A stretch of 64,000 bases of DNA from Novipirellula herctigrandis (GCA_007859835.1 SJPJ01000001.1:6889260-6953259); one strand, 5' to 3'; shown: positions 53,057 to 63,141, counted from the stretch's first letter. Translations and numbers: made by a program. Notes: generated by a model from the letters alone, not told the origin.

Positions 53057-54385
53057 ATGAGCACCTCGAGCAATCCTTTGAAATTAGACGTCCAAAATAA
53101 GGGTGATGCCAAGTTAGTTTACGATGGGCTTGATCTCTCGCTTCCAGTGGTCGAAGGGACCGAAGGCGAACGTGGGGTCGACATTAGCCAATTGCGTGCT
53201 CAATCCAAACTGATCACGCTTGATGAAGGTTTCGTGAATACCGGTAGCACTCGCAGTGCGATCACGTTCTTGGATGGTGAAAATGGGATTTTGCGATACC
53301 GTGGCTATCCGATTGAACAACTTGCGGCGAACTGCGACTTTATCGAAACGTCTTACTTGTTGATCTACGGCGAATTGCCAACCGCCGCACAAGCAGCTGA
53401 ATTCCGCGCTGGAATTCGCGACCATACCATGATTCACGAGGACATGAAGTCATTTTACAGCGGATTCCCGCGTGATGCGCATCCGATGTCCATTCTTAGC
53501 AGCGTGGTCGGTGCATTGGCGATGTTCTATCAAGATTCGCTTGATCCGAACGACCCGAAACAAGTCGAAATATCGCTTTATCGTTTGCTTGCTAAGTTGC
53601 CAACGATTGCATCATACAGCTACAAAAAATCAGTTGGCCAACCGTTTATGTACCCAAATAATGATTTGGGTTACTGTGAAAACTTCTTGCATATGATGTT
53701 CGCGACTCCGGCGCGTGACTACATCGTTGACCCGGATTTCACCGATGCGTTGAGGCTTTTGTTGATTGTCCATGCAGATCACGAGCAAAATTGCAGCACT
53801 TCGACCGTACGAATGGTAGGCAGTAGTAACACGAATTTGTTCGCAGCGATTTCTGCGGGGATCAGCGCCTTGTGGGGACCGCTTCATGGCGGGGCGAATG
53901 AAGCTTGCGTCAACATGCTTGACGAAATTGTTAGGGATGGCGGAAATGTGAAAAAGTATGTCGAAAGAGCAAAGGACAAGGACGACGACTACCGTTTGAT
54001 GGGCTTTGGGCATCGCGTTTACAAGAGCTTTGATCCACGAGCAACGATTATCAAGGCAAGTTGTGACAAACTGCTGAAGAAATTGAACTTGGATGACCCG
54101 CTTTTCGAAGTAGCTCAAGAGCTAGCCGACGTAGCACTTCGTGATGATTACTTCATCGAGAAGAAGTTGTATCCGAACGTTGACTTCTATTCGGGGGTGA
54201 TTTACCGAGCGTTGGGGATTCCGATTCAGATGTTTACGGTTCTGTTTGCGATCGGAAGGTTGCCGGGGTGGATCTCTCACTGGATCGAAATGCACAACAA
54301 TCCTGCTACTCGGATCAACCGTCCACGCCAAATCTACACTGGTGCCACGGAACGCACGTTCGTTCCGATTGATCAAAGGGGTTAG
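53057..54385 (+). CDS. gltA: Citrate synthase
   Basis: Condenses acetyl-CoA with oxaloacetate to start the citric-acid cycle. Active-site segments are HADHEQNCSTSTVRM, ALWGPLHGGANEACVNML and GFGHRVYKSFDPRA (oxaloacetate-binding His and catalytic His), with DFYSGVIYRALGIP carrying the catalytic Asp. ATG 53057 gives 442 residues, the usual length; the frame is open back to 52907, but the added 50 residues have no family match. It is a single unit followed 12 bases later by a DUF58 gene. It is a type II (hexameric) citrate synthase by size and sequence. Confidence 0.96.
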   Translation: MSTSSNPLKLDVQNKGDAKLVYDGLDLSLPVVEGTEGERGVDISQLRAQSKLITLDEGFVNTGSTRSAITFLDGENGILRYRGYPIEQLAANCDFIETSYLLIYGELPTAAQAAEFRAGIRDHTMIHEDMKSFYSGFPRDAHPMSILSSVVGALAMFYQDSLDPNDPKQVEISLYRLLAKLPTIASYSYKKSVGQPFMYPNNDLGYCENFLHMMFATPARDYIVDPDFTDALRLLLIVHADHEQNCSTSTVRMVGSSNTNLFAAISAGISALWGPLHGGANEACVNMLDEIVRDGGNVKKYVERAKDKDDDYRLMGFGHRVYKSFDPRATIIKASCDKLLKKLNLDDPLFEVAQELADVALRDDYFIEKKLYPNVDFYSGVIYRALGIPIQMFTVLFAIGRLPGWISHWIEMHNNPATRINRPRQIYTGATERTFVPIDQRG

Positions 54386-54397
54386 ACGCCACCCGCT

Positions 54398-55831
54398 GTG
54401 AATGATGCGATATCCCAAGTTGCGAAACAAGAATTCCAGTGGCTGACGCAATTGCCTTGGCTGCTGCTGGGATTGGTCGCTTTGCCGCTTGTGATCGCTG
54501 CTTGGCGAGGCAAAATTTATCCAACTCGGTGGTGGATCGGATTGCTTGGCTTGGCGGTCGTTTTTAGCCTTGTTGCGGTGTTCGTTCCTGCGGCGATCAT
54601 TTTGGTTTGGGCGCTCGATGGTTTGACATTAACGGTCGCGGTCGTCGATTTCTTGCTTCTCTATCTATCGACTAATCGCGGCATTACCGCTTCGCGCAGT
54701 CTGCCGCGTACCTGCTCGCTTGGGGTTCCTGTCGACAGCGAGTTGACGATCGAAAATGATACGTTGCTGACACTGGTGGGGCAGGCATGTGATGACCTTC
54801 CCGATCATTTCACGGCGACCCCCGAACAGCATTCGCTGAGGCTTTCGCCACGGGGACAGATTACGGCACACCGAAAACTGACACCGGGACGTCGCGGTGC
54901 GTTTGAGCTAGAGTTTGTTTATCTAGACTTTGCTAGTCCGCTGCGGCTTTGGAAACGGCAACTTCGACTGTCCGTTTACGATAAATTGAATGTCTACCCC
55001 GACATGAAGCAGATGTCCGACTATGCGCTGTTGGCGCGTACGAATCGGCTGAGTCTGATTGGAGTGCGGCGGACGCGACGTATCGGCCAGGACAGCGATT
55101 TCGAACGGCTCCGTGATTACAGCCGCGATGACAATTATCGGCATATTGATTGGCGAAGCACGGCTCGTCGACGAAAGTTGACCGTACGTCAATTTCAAAG
55201 TGACCAAAGTCAGCGAGTGATCTTCCTGCTTGATTGTGGACGTATGATGACCAACGAGCGGGATGGTTATTCGCTGCTAGATCACGCGCTCAATTCCGTA
55301 TTGATGATGTCCTATGTTGCGCTTCATCAGGGCGATGCCGTGGGGATGCTTTGTTTTTCGGATACCATTCACGCTTACATTCCACCGCGTGGTGGCAGTA
55401 GCCAAATGAATCGTTTGATTCAGGCTGGCTTTGACCAATTTCCACGGCTGGTGGAATCACGCTACGACCAAGCTTTCCTGTATTTGTCGACGCACTGCAA
55501 ACGGAGATCGTTGGTCGTATTGACGACCAACGTTATTGATGAAGTCAACGCGTCCGCAGTGGTTGATTACTTGGCGAATTTGAGCGGTCATCATTTGCCG
55601 CTCGGCGTATTGCTACGCGACCGCGAAATGTTTGAGGCAGCGGATTCGCCGTCGGAAGAGAGTTTTCAAATGTATCGATCCGCTGCGGCAGCGGACATTT
55701 TGCTTTGGCGTCACCAAGTACTGAAGGATTTGGAACACCGTGGCGTTTTGGTTGTCGACGCGTTTCCCGACGAATTGACCGCCCCGCTCGTGAATCAGTA
55801 CTTGGATATCAAAGCAAAGCACTTGCTTTGA
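54398..55831 (+). CDS. DUF58-domain membrane protein
   Basis: A membrane protein with two N-terminal helices (about residues 18-36 and 46-85) and a cytoplasmic or external DUF58 domain. The conserved core is GQDSDFERLRDYSRDDNYRH followed by IDWRSTARRRKL and IFLLDCGRMM, a VWA-related fold. DUF58 proteins usually lie with MoxR-type ATPases; here a MoxR-like pair exists elsewhere in the window (21-24 kb) but not adjacent. The function of the family is not established. The start is GTG 54398. It is convergent with rpoN, 7 bases apart. Confidence 0.9.
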   Translation: MNDAISQVAKQEFQWLTQLPWLLLGLVALPLVIAAWRGKIYPTRWWIGLLGLAVVFSLVAVFVPAAIILVWALDGLTLTVAVVDFLLLYLSTNRGITASRSLPRTCSLGVPVDSELTIENDTLLTLVGQACDDLPDHFTATPEQHSLRLSPRGQITAHRKLTPGRRGAFELEFVYLDFASPLRLWKRQLRLSVYDKLNVYPDMKQMSDYALLARTNRLSLIGVRRTRRIGQDSDFERLRDYSRDDNYRHIDWRSTARRRKLTVRQFQSDQSQRVIFLLDCGRMMTNERDGYSLLDHALNSVLMMSYVALHQGDAVGMLCFSDTIHAYIPPRGGSSQMNRLIQAGFDQFPRLVESRYDQAFLYLSTHCKRRSLVVLTTNVIDEVNASAVVDYLANLSGHHLPLGVLLRDREMFEAADSPSEESFQMYRSAAAADILLWRHQVLKDLEHRGVLVVDAFPDELTAPLVNQYLDIKAKHLL

Positions 55832-55838
55832 TCGGGGC

Positions 55839-57335
55839 TTACTTCTTTACCAACGTCCAGTCGCGGCGTTGGCGACTGCTTGGGATCGCCATTCGTTTTC
55901 GGTACTTGGTTACGGTTCGGCGAGCGACGGTCATGCCCGCTTTTTTTAGCTCTTCGACCAATTGTTCGTCGCTGAAAGGATCGCTCTTGTCTTCCTTGTC
56001 GATCAACTCTTGCAGCTTCAGGCGAATCGTATCCCAAGCGACATCGTCGCCATCTTCGGTTTGTGTGCCACCCACAAAGAAACGTTTCAGAGGCAATATG
56101 CCGCGGGGAGTTTGGATCCACTTATCATCGACGGCGCGGCTGACGGTCGTGACATGGACTCCAACCTTGTCCGCGATCTGCTGCATCTTCAGTGGTTCGA
56201 TTGCTTCGGGGCCTTCGTCCAGAAAGCGTTTTTGGTGTTCGACAATCGCTTCGGCAACCTTTGTTAGCGTGCTTCGGCGTTGTTCGATCGAATCAATCAG
56301 CCATTGAGCACTGCTGATCTTTTGTTTGATGAACTCACGCTCTTCGGGAGTACTCTTTGGATCCTGTAGTCGGCTGCGATAGTACTCGCTAATAAATAGA
56401 GTTGGCACGCGGTCGTCGTCGAGGCGGACTTTGTATTCCCCCTCGTCGTCTTGTTCAAGAATAATATCCGGTGTCACGTTCGGGACATAAGTCTCCATGA
56501 ACGCTGCGCCTGGTTTGGGATTGAGCGTGTGTAGTTCTTCGCGAAGAAGTTGGATTTGCTCGATGGTGAATCCGGTTTTTTTGGCAATCTGTGGCAACCG
56601 GTTCTCCGCCAAATCGACCAAGTGCGACTTGATCAAGGTCTTCATTTCGTCGTGAAACGGAGCCGTGGGGGAGAGTTGGTTCAGTAAACATTCGCTCAGG
56701 TCGCGAGCGGCAATTCCAGCCGGCTCGAGCGATTGGACTACTTTGAGTCCATTTTCGGCAACTTGAAGGTCTTCTTCGGTATGTCCGGCGGGCAATAGAT
56801 CTGCCAGCGGCGTGCGCAAGTATCCACCGTCGCGGGCGTCGAGGGTGCTGATAATTCGTTCGGCAATTCTTTCGACGCGATCATCAATATCCATCTCGGA
56901 CAATTGGTGATGTAGGAAATCATTGAGCGATTCGGGACGCGATTGAGCGTTGGCCATCAGGTCGTGCCGCCGGTCAGAGTCCTCCTGCATCCGGTTGGAC
57001 GAGCGGCGGAATGAATCGTCGAACGTGCTCGGCAGATCATTGACCATGTTCTGCAAACGCTCGAAATCCTCTTGGTTGTCATGATCGTTATCGACCACCA
57101 ATTCCTTTTCATTTTCGCTGCGTGTGTCCGCCGACGGGGCTTCGTCGTCCATGCTGTCGGGCTCAGCCGGATCGACATCCTGTTGCTCTAGCAGGGGATT
57201 TTCATTCATCTCCTGCTCGATCCGTTCCTGTAATGCAAGCATCGGAAGCTGCAGAATCTCCATCGACTGGATCATCCGTGGTGCCAGTTTCTGGACCTGC
57301 ATTTGTCGGGCTTGAAAGCCCATCGACATCCGCAT
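55839..57335 (-). CDS. rpoN: RNA polymerase sigma-54 factor RpoN
   Basis: Sigma-54, which lets RNA polymerase use enhancer-dependent promoters and needs AAA+ activators. Region I is Gln/Leu-rich (FQARQMQVQKLAPRMIQSM), an acidic region II follows (about residues 55-120), then the core-binding region, the helix-turn-helix (MQQIADKVGVHVTTVSRA) and the RpoN box (ARRTVTKYRKRMAIPSS) near the C-terminus. ATG 57335 (MRMSMGFQ) is chosen, giving about 498 residues; the frame is open to 57398 and ATGs at 57329 and 57323 are alternatives. No ribosome binding site is evident. Activator genes are not in the window. Confidence 0.95.
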   Translation of the reverse strand: MRMSMGFQARQMQVQKLAPRMIQSMEILQLPMLALQERIEQEMNENPLLEQQDVDPAEPDSMDDEAPSADTRSENEKELVVDNDHDNQEDFERLQNMVNDLPSTFDDSFRRSSNRMQEDSDRRHDLMANAQSRPESLNDFLHHQLSEMDIDDRVERIAERIISTLDARDGGYLRTPLADLLPAGHTEEDLQVAENGLKVVQSLEPAGIAARDLSECLLNQLSPTAPFHDEMKTLIKSHLVDLAENRLPQIAKKTGFTIEQIQLLREELHTLNPKPGAAFMETYVPNVTPDIILEQDDEGEYKVRLDDDRVPTLFISEYYRSRLQDPKSTPEEREFIKQKISSAQWLIDSIEQRRSTLTKVAEAIVEHQKRFLDEGPEAIEPLKMQQIADKVGVHVTTVSRAVDDKWIQTPRGILPLKRFFVGGTQTEDGDDVAWDTIRLKLQELIDKEDKSDPFSDEQLVEELKKAGMTVARRTVTKYRKRMAIPSSRQRRDWTLVKK

Positions 57336-57473
57336 TACTACATACTCAACAAAAAGAGGTAACGTGATTCTAGTAATTCTCGCTGATTCCGCCGGCACTC
57401 CCGGGGTGCAAATGTCAGTTGGAAGACCGAGATATCATCTTATCAGCACAACTCGTGCCAGCGAGCAAGAATA

Positions 57474-58115
57474 TTATAGCTTTTGTCGTCCAGTTAGTGC
57501 ATCGGCAATCATTTCCCGATTGGCATATTCCAAAACACTTCCTGCGGTGATGCCCCTCGCTAGCCGCGTCATTTGAACGGAAAACTCGCTTAGCAAATTT
57601 GAGATATAGAGTGACGTGCCGTCCCCCTCTACGGTAGGGTTTGTCGCCATGATCACCTCGTTGAACCCACCGGCTCGGATCCGGTCGACCAATGCGTCGA
57701 TTGTTAATTGATCGGGACCAATGCCATCCAAAGGAGCAATTCGCCCTAGAAGAACGTGGTAGAGACCCTTGTAGGCACTTGATTGTTCGAGGCTCATCAG
57801 GTCGCGGGGTTGCTCGACAACGCAAATCCTTGTCGTATCACGACTTGGATCGGAGCAAATGGCACATAAGTCCGTTTCCGCCAAATTGAAGCACGCGGAA
57901 CAATAGCGAACATCTTTGCGGACACGTCGGATGGAATCGGCAAGCGCAAGCGCCTCGGATTCGCTAACCCGGAGCAAATGAAAAGCCAGCCGCTCGGCAC
58001 TTTTTCGCCCAATGCCAGGCAATCGGCCCAAGTTTTCGACTAATTCAGCGACCGCGCCGGCGTGGTTATTCGAGCTGAATCGCTTTGAGGAATCGTCACC
58101 CATCGAAGAAATCAA
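57474..58115 (-). CDS. recR: Recombination mediator RecR
   Basis: Component of the RecFOR pathway that loads RecA at DNA gaps. A helix-hairpin-helix (LGRLPGIGRKSAERLAFHLL), a four-cysteine zinc finger (CSACFNLAETDLCAIC) and a Toprim domain (ICVVEQPRDLMSLEQ, EVIMATNPTVEGDGTSLYI) appear in the usual order. At 213 residues it is full length. The start overlaps the stop of ebfC by 4 bases. The recR-ebfC pair is often downstream of dnaX; here dnaX is more than 20 kb away on the other strand. Confidence 0.97.
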   Translation of the reverse strand: MISSMGDDSSKRFSSNNHAGAVAELVENLGRLPGIGRKSAERLAFHLLRVSESEALALADSIRRVRKDVRYCSACFNLAETDLCAICSDPSRDTTRICVVEQPRDLMSLEQSSAYKGLYHVLLGRIAPLDGIGPDQLTIDALVDRIRAGGFNEVIMATNPTVEGDGTSLYISNLLSEFSVQMTRLARGITAGSVLEYANREMIADALTGRQKL

Positions 58116-58471
58116 CCACCGGTTAGATGGGCGAGAATGCTGTCCAAGCCGGGCACATGCAAATCCATGTCGTTGACCATTTGGCTAATCGCATCGGCAT
58201 ACATCTGTTTTGCAGCAGCTCCTGCGGCGTTGGTCGCTTCCATGACTAATGATTCCAATTCAGATTCGGAGTCGGGGCGATCGGGTGAGATTTGAACCGA
58301 TTGGACTTGGCCGACTCCGTTCATTACAACACTAACGAGACCATCGGATGACGATCCGCTTACCGTTTCACGCTTCATCTGTTCATTCAGCTCACGCATC
58401 TTGTCCGGCAGATGCTGGAGCGACCCCATCATCGAGGCAATGTTTCCTAAATTTCCAAGTCCTTTGAACAT
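58112..58471 (-). CDS. ebfC: YbaB/EbfC nucleoid-associated protein
   Basis: A small DNA-binding protein that forms homodimers and is often encoded next to recR. The family pattern runs LPDKMRELNEQMKRETVSGS, SVVMNGVGQVQSVQISPD and a helical C-terminus. ATG 58471 gives 119 residues, standard for the family; the frame is open upstream to 58723 but without family similarity. It overlaps recR by 4 bases, so both are made from one message. Confidence 0.93.
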   Translation of the reverse strand: MFKGLGNLGNIASMMGSLQHLPDKMRELNEQMKRETVSGSSSDGLVSVVMNGVGQVQSVQISPDRPDSESELESLVMEATNAAGAAAKQMYADAISQMVNDMDLHVPGLDSILAHLTGG

Positions 58472-58816
58472 TCGTAAACCCTTGTTGCGATGCGGATGAG
58501 GTATTTGAAGCGGATGGTGCCAGAAATCTCGTAGGCGATTGGGTCGAAGAATTGTACACCAACGACAAGAAAATTGTCGATGCCGACGATTCTTAAGCCT
58601 ATCGCTATAGGGACGTTGGAGTTCACTCTTTTGTGGTGTGACCAAGCACGTGATCATTGCTACCGACTTAATTGAATGTCGAAAAGACGCACTGCTGCAT
58701 TCTCGCCTTCTGGCGAGTGCCACGCCGACAACAATCTTTTCGCGGTTATCAATTTCAGCGCGGTCGATCGACTAAACTAGCCGATCCAATTCCCGCCTTC
58801 CGTTTGGTGCCACGCG
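58472..58816. other. Intergenic region between divergent ebfC and beta-helix genes
   Basis: This 345-bp region must contain promoters in both directions. The minus-strand frame of ebfC stays open across most of it, but the translation has no recognisable similarity. I see no convincing promoter or RNA structure. Confidence 0.4.
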
Positions 58817-59935
58817 ATGCGAATTCTCTTTGAAAGACCGTGCAACTATTTGATTATTGTCACCGCGATGTGCAGTGCAATTGTGGTGATGGGGAGCGTC
58901 GCGAGTGGTCGTCGGGTTTCGATTCCGACGCAGTCGGTCGATCAACTTCGCCAACACTTCAGCGGCAAAATCACTCAGCAAGATGAGACCGTGACTTTCA
59001 CACAATCGGGGGTGATCGCGTTCGACGACTCTAATCGAAGTTTTATTTGGAACGTGCCTCCATCGATCAAGCGGATCGTTGTCCGAAGGAATGTCATGGT
59101 GAATGGCGCTCTTCACCTTCGGGGCGACTGCACGATTGAAGGACTTGACCGCGAGCGATCTGGTTTCTTTGGGACTAACCAGCAGGCTTGGCCGCAAAAC
59201 CATGGCATCAAAGCATTCCAAGTCTGTACCATCCAAGGCTATGGTGAAGGGACGATTACGATTAAGAATTTGACATTCAAGAATCCACGCGGCTTTTTTA
59301 TTCGCGGTGGTCACTGTCCTGTCCACGTCAGCAACTGCGATTTCCTTGAAACTCGCCCCGCGTATCACAATCATAGTGATGGGTTCGAAGGTGGTCCGGG
59401 ATCAACCGTCGATGAGTGCCACTTTGACGCCGGAGACGACATCATCAAAGTGTACAACGATGTGACCGTTACCAATACGACGATCGTGGTGGGGATCAAT
59501 GCGGTGCCGATCCAATTTGGATGGGGAGACTATGGAAGCGGAGCCCAGGGTGTGTTTCGCAACGTCAAAATCGACGGTAATGTTGGTCGAGGCCCATTGA
59601 ATGCATCTATCGTTGCGCGGGCTGGCAAATATGACAAAACCATTTTGCTTGATCATTGCAGCATCGACACTCCGAATGGTTCGCTATTTCATGCGCATGA
59701 TGATGCATCCAATTCCCATATCAACGTAACGATCAAGAATTCAAACGTTCGCGTCAAAGCGTTCGGTTTGATCGCATGTGAAATGAACATTCGCATCAAT
59801 GGAACCGAGTACGAAACGGATTCGCAGCAAACATTATGGGAGGCTCCCGAAGCCAACGCCATCGGATGTTCGCGGCAATTGCCGGTGATGGTTCGTGATG
59901 CCCAGCCAACGGACCCGCCAATTCTGCGATGGTAA
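58817..59935 (+). CDS. Secreted right-handed beta-helix protein, GH49/GH28-like
   Basis: An exported protein, signal peptide at about residues 1-31 (NYLIIVTAMCSAIVVMGSVA). The rest shows repeated short strands and Asn/Gly turns typical of a right-handed parallel beta-helix. The segment FDAGDDIIKVYNDVTVTNTT, followed by NAVPIQFGWG, resembles the active-site region of dextranase-type GH49 enzymes, where adjacent aspartates act as acid and base. A polysaccharide hydrolase or lyase is therefore plausible, which would fit a marine planctomycete; the exact substrate cannot be read. Length 372. Lone gene ahead of a pseudogene. Start ATG 58817. Confidence 0.78.
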   Translation: MRILFERPCNYLIIVTAMCSAIVVMGSVASGRRVSIPTQSVDQLRQHFSGKITQQDETVTFTQSGVIAFDDSNRSFIWNVPPSIKRIVVRRNVMVNGALHLRGDCTIEGLDRERSGFFGTNQQAWPQNHGIKAFQVCTIQGYGEGTITIKNLTFKNPRGFFIRGGHCPVHVSNCDFLETRPAYHNHSDGFEGGPGSTVDECHFDAGDDIIKVYNDVTVTNTTIVVGINAVPIQFGWGDYGSGAQGVFRNVKIDGNVGRGPLNASIVARAGKYDKTILLDHCSIDTPNGSLFHAHDDASNSHINVTIKNSNVRVKAFGLIACEMNIRINGTEYETDSQQTLWEAPEANAIGCSRQLPVMVRDAQPTDPPILRW

Positions 59936-60081
59936 ATGGTCGCCCTGACGCAGGAGTGTAAAGCACGTCGCGCGAAAGTTGGTGGCAGATGAGTGCGATG
60001 CAGTGATGAAACAGCCATTTTCAAGCAGTATTCATCGGCATGCTCTCCAAATTTGATCCTTCCCCACATCGGAATCTGACT

Positions 60082-61164
60082 ATGTTTGCGTTAACAAAGA
60101 AATCGCTTCTTGCGTTTTTGTCTCTCGTTCCGTTGAGCGGTTTTGTTGCCCACGCAGATGGATTGTAGGAAGAAGGGCAGGCTACGGGTGTGGTGAAGCT
60201 CGACAACAAACTCACTCAAATCGGTGTCGATCGCACCAAGGGAGCCGCGATCACTTGGCTGTTATCAAAAGACTATCCGAAGAATATGGTAAACGTGTGC
60301 GACCTTGGGCGATTGATCCAGCAGTCCCATTATGCCGGCAAACGGATTGATCGACAAACTGGCGGGCAGAGCCCGGCTTGGAGTCCTTGGTCATGGAATC
60401 CCATTCAGGGTGGTGGCGTCGGTTCCTGGGCTCGTGTCAGGAAAGTCCGCATAAAAGCCGATCAAATCTAAAGTGAAACGATCCCTAAACTTTGGGACAT
60501 GCCAAATCAGGAGGCTACCGCATCGATGCGGCAGTGGACCTCATTCGAACCATCGATGCCCAACGTCGTTGTGGTGGAATGTGAACTCGCCTGCAAGCGT
60601 CAAAGCTCCGACCGTTGGGGGCCGGCGATACGGAGTCCCCAAGAGATTCCCGCTTGCTACTTCACCCGAAATTTCGATGTCGTGCAATCTTATCTTGGCG
60701 ATGGCAAATGGAAAGACGAAGTTCAACCGCCCGGACCACCATGGGGGCGAGCATTGCCACTGCGCCATGCGATGGCATGTTTTGAACCGGGCGGACAAGG
60801 GATCGCCATTTTTAGTCCGACCTCCACGGAGCATTGGAATTTCGGCCCACATGGTGTCGGACTTAGTGACGATCCCAAGGCCGGTCCTTGTATGCATCTC
60901 GCACCGGTCGCTCGTGTCTTGCTCGGACCACAATCCACCTATCGATATCGGTATTGGATCATCGTGGGCGACCGCGATGAGATCTCAGATCGACTCGACT
61001 CGCTTTGGCAGAATTGCTCCGATGACGTTTCCAAGTTAGACCACTCATGGTCGGAGCGTCAAAACAGGGGGGGCCGCCGGTTTTGTTGTGCGACCGATGA
61101 ATCATCCGGCCTAGGCTTCCAATTCTTCCCAACGCGCAAAGGCATTCGCAAGGTGTTGATCTAA
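60082..61164 (+). pseudogene. Exported protein gene broken by two in-frame stop codons
   Basis: One continuous frame of about 360 codons starts at ATG 60082 with a clean signal peptide (KKSLLAFLSLVPLSGFVAHA) and is cut by TAG at 60166-60168 and TAA at 60469-60471. No frameshift is needed: the protein-like sequence continues in the same frame on both sides (GVVKLDNKLTQIGVD, WSWNPIQGGGVGSWARV, then SETIPKLWDMPNQEAT, VVVVECEL, RYRYWIIVGDRDEISDR). Single-base changes from CAG and from TAC/TAT would explain both stops. The intact function is unknown. Its 3' end overlaps the 3' end of the minus-strand ABC-F gene by 54 bases, so the original end may also be altered. Fragments from GTG 60190 or ATG 60499 could still be translated. 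Confidence 0.8.
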
Positions 61165-62907
61165 TTCCGCGAGCTTGTTAGTTGCTTCTGCAATCTTTGC
61201 GCCTTCGCTTTGATAGAAACCAGGATCGGCCATCGTTTGATGAAGTTTCTCTATCGCCGCTTCGAGTGATTCGATTCGAGCAGGAAGCTCCGCCAATTCG
61301 CGTTGTTCTTTGTAGGATAGCTTCTTCGTTTCTGGTTTCGTTTGTTGTTCGGCCGCCGGCGTTAGCTTCTTTTTAGCCGGCTCTGGTGTTTCGGATAGTT
61401 GTTCGTTCCTTCTTTGAACAGCAGCTTGCCATTCATCGTATCCGCCGACGTATTCGTTCACGCCGTCTTCTTCAAACACAATCGTGCTGCTGACGACATT
61501 GTTCAAAAACGTCCGGTCGTGGCTGACCATCAAGACAGTGCCCGAAAACTCAACCAATTGATCCTCCAACATTTCGAGCGTTTCAGCGTCGAGGTCATTA
61601 GTCGGTTCGTCGAGCACGATCACGTTGGCTGGCTGAGTCATCAATTTCGCCAGTAAGACGCGGTTGCGTTCGCCACCGGAAAGGAACTTCACCTGTGTAC
61701 GAATTCGCTCGGGTGTGAACAGGAAATCCTGCAAGTAGCCAATGATATGTTTGGTCTTGTCGCCAATTTGGATGCGGTCCGCGCCGTTGCCGACATTCTC
61801 CTCGACGGTTCTTTCCGGATCGAGTGTATCGCGGAGTTGATCGAAATAGGCGATGGCCAAATTTGTTCCCAAGCGCACATTTCCCTCGGTCGGTTCCAGT
61901 TGTCCGAGCAGCAATTTCAGCAGAGTCGATTTTCCAGCTCCGTTTCGGCCGATGATTCCAACCTTGTCGCCGCGCATGATCGTGGTCGAGAAGTTTTGCA
62001 TGATTGGAAGATCACCGTAGGAAAACGAAACGTCTTTCAGTTTCGCAACGAGCGCACCACTGCGTTGCGCATCCTGCAAATTCAACTTCGCCTTTCCTTC
62101 ATTGTTCCTTCGTTCGCTTCGCACCAATCGCATCGCTTTGAGCGCTCGTACCCTGCCCTCGTTTCGGGTCCGGCGTGCTTTGATCCCCTGACGAATCCAT
62201 GCTTCTTCTTCGGCAAGTCGTTTGTCGAATAGTGCGTTTTGTTTTTCTTCGGTCGCGAGAGCCTGTTCTTTGCGAGCAAGGAAGGTCTTGTAGTCACAGG
62301 ACCAATCGAACAGTCGGCCTCGATCAATCTCCCAAATTCGATTGGCTAGGTTTTGCAGGAATGACCGGTCGTGGGTGACAAAAATCAGTGTGTTTTCCCA
62401 GCGGCTTAGGAATTCTTCGAGCCACAAAATCGAAGCGATATCCAAATGGTTGGTTGGCTCATCAAGCAGCAACACATCGGGTTCGCGTGAAATCGCTCGG
62501 GCGAGCAAGACGCGGCGTTTCAATCCACTCGAAAGGGTTTCGAACGCGACGTCGGGATCGAGTTGCATTCGCGACAAGGTCGAATCCACCGCATGATCGA
62601 GCTTCCAAGCTTCGTCGTGATCGTGGGGATCATAGTCATCACCGAGGACAACCGATTTGACGGTTCCGGTCCAATCACGAGGGACACTTTGAGACAATCG
62701 CATGATCCGTGTACCGGGGCGAATCGTCACGCTGCCGTGATCCGGGACCACATCGCCCGTGAGAATACGCATTAGCGTTGTTTTGCCCGCTCCGTTGCGA
62801 CCGAGCAATCCAATGCGTTGGCCCGAATCAATTTTGGCCGATACGGATTCCAGCAGCGACGGTCCACGAAAGCCAATCGTCAAATCATCAATCGAAAGTA
62901 AGTTCAT
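61111..62907 (-). CDS. ABC-F family ATPase (Uup-like)
   Basis: A cytoplasmic protein of two fused ABC ATPase domains without membrane parts, acting on ribosomes or (Uup) on nucleic acids. The first Walker A is GRNGAGKT (36-43), with signature LSSGLKRRVLLARAI and LLLDEPTNHLD; the second has GRNGAGKSTLLKLLLG, LSGGERNRVLLAKL and VIVLDEPTNDLD. A linker of about 80 residues lies between, and a C-terminal coiled coil (about 520-595) is typical of Uup. ATG 62907 gives 598 residues; the open frame extends to 63054 but adds no family sequence. The gene is convergent with, and overlaps, the pseudogene. Confidence 0.94.
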   Translation of the reverse strand: MNLLSIDDLTIGFRGPSLLESVSAKIDSGQRIGLLGRNGAGKTTLMRILTGDVVPDHGSVTIRPGTRIMRLSQSVPRDWTGTVKSVVLGDDYDPHDHDEAWKLDHAVDSTLSRMQLDPDVAFETLSSGLKRRVLLARAISREPDVLLLDEPTNHLDIASILWLEEFLSRWENTLIFVTHDRSFLQNLANRIWEIDRGRLFDWSCDYKTFLARKEQALATEEKQNALFDKRLAEEEAWIRQGIKARRTRNEGRVRALKAMRLVRSERRNNEGKAKLNLQDAQRSGALVAKLKDVSFSYGDLPIMQNFSTTIMRGDKVGIIGRNGAGKSTLLKLLLGQLEPTEGNVRLGTNLAIAYFDQLRDTLDPERTVEENVGNGADRIQIGDKTKHIIGYLQDFLFTPERIRTQVKFLSGGERNRVLLAKLMTQPANVIVLDEPTNDLDAETLEMLEDQLVEFSGTVLMVSHDRTFLNNVVSSTIVFEEDGVNEYVGGYDEWQAAVQRRNEQLSETPEPAKKKLTPAAEQQTKPETKKLSYKEQRELAELPARIESLEAAIEKLHQTMADPGFYQSEGAKIAEATNKLAELDQHLANAFARWEELEA

Positions 62908-63141
62908 AAAATGCGCGAGGTTGCCGGCGGGAGAACACGTCCGAGTCTGTTCCAGGAAGTGTTTCCAAGAATTTGGGGCCGAAAAATGAGAAATATGGTT
63001 GGGGCTCAACGCGAAAGTTGTAGTGGATCGGATTCCGCAAGGCAATCGGCGCAACCAGTGGGCTAAAAAGTGAACAGATCGCGCTGGCCAACCAGCCTGG
63101 GGTCACGCATCTTAATCAGGAGACTCAACCGAAATCGTGCC

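Noticed and set aside
60473-61039. Second open frame of 188 codons over the pseudogene
   Set aside because: It is a shifted frame over the region where the pseudogene frame has the protein-like pattern.
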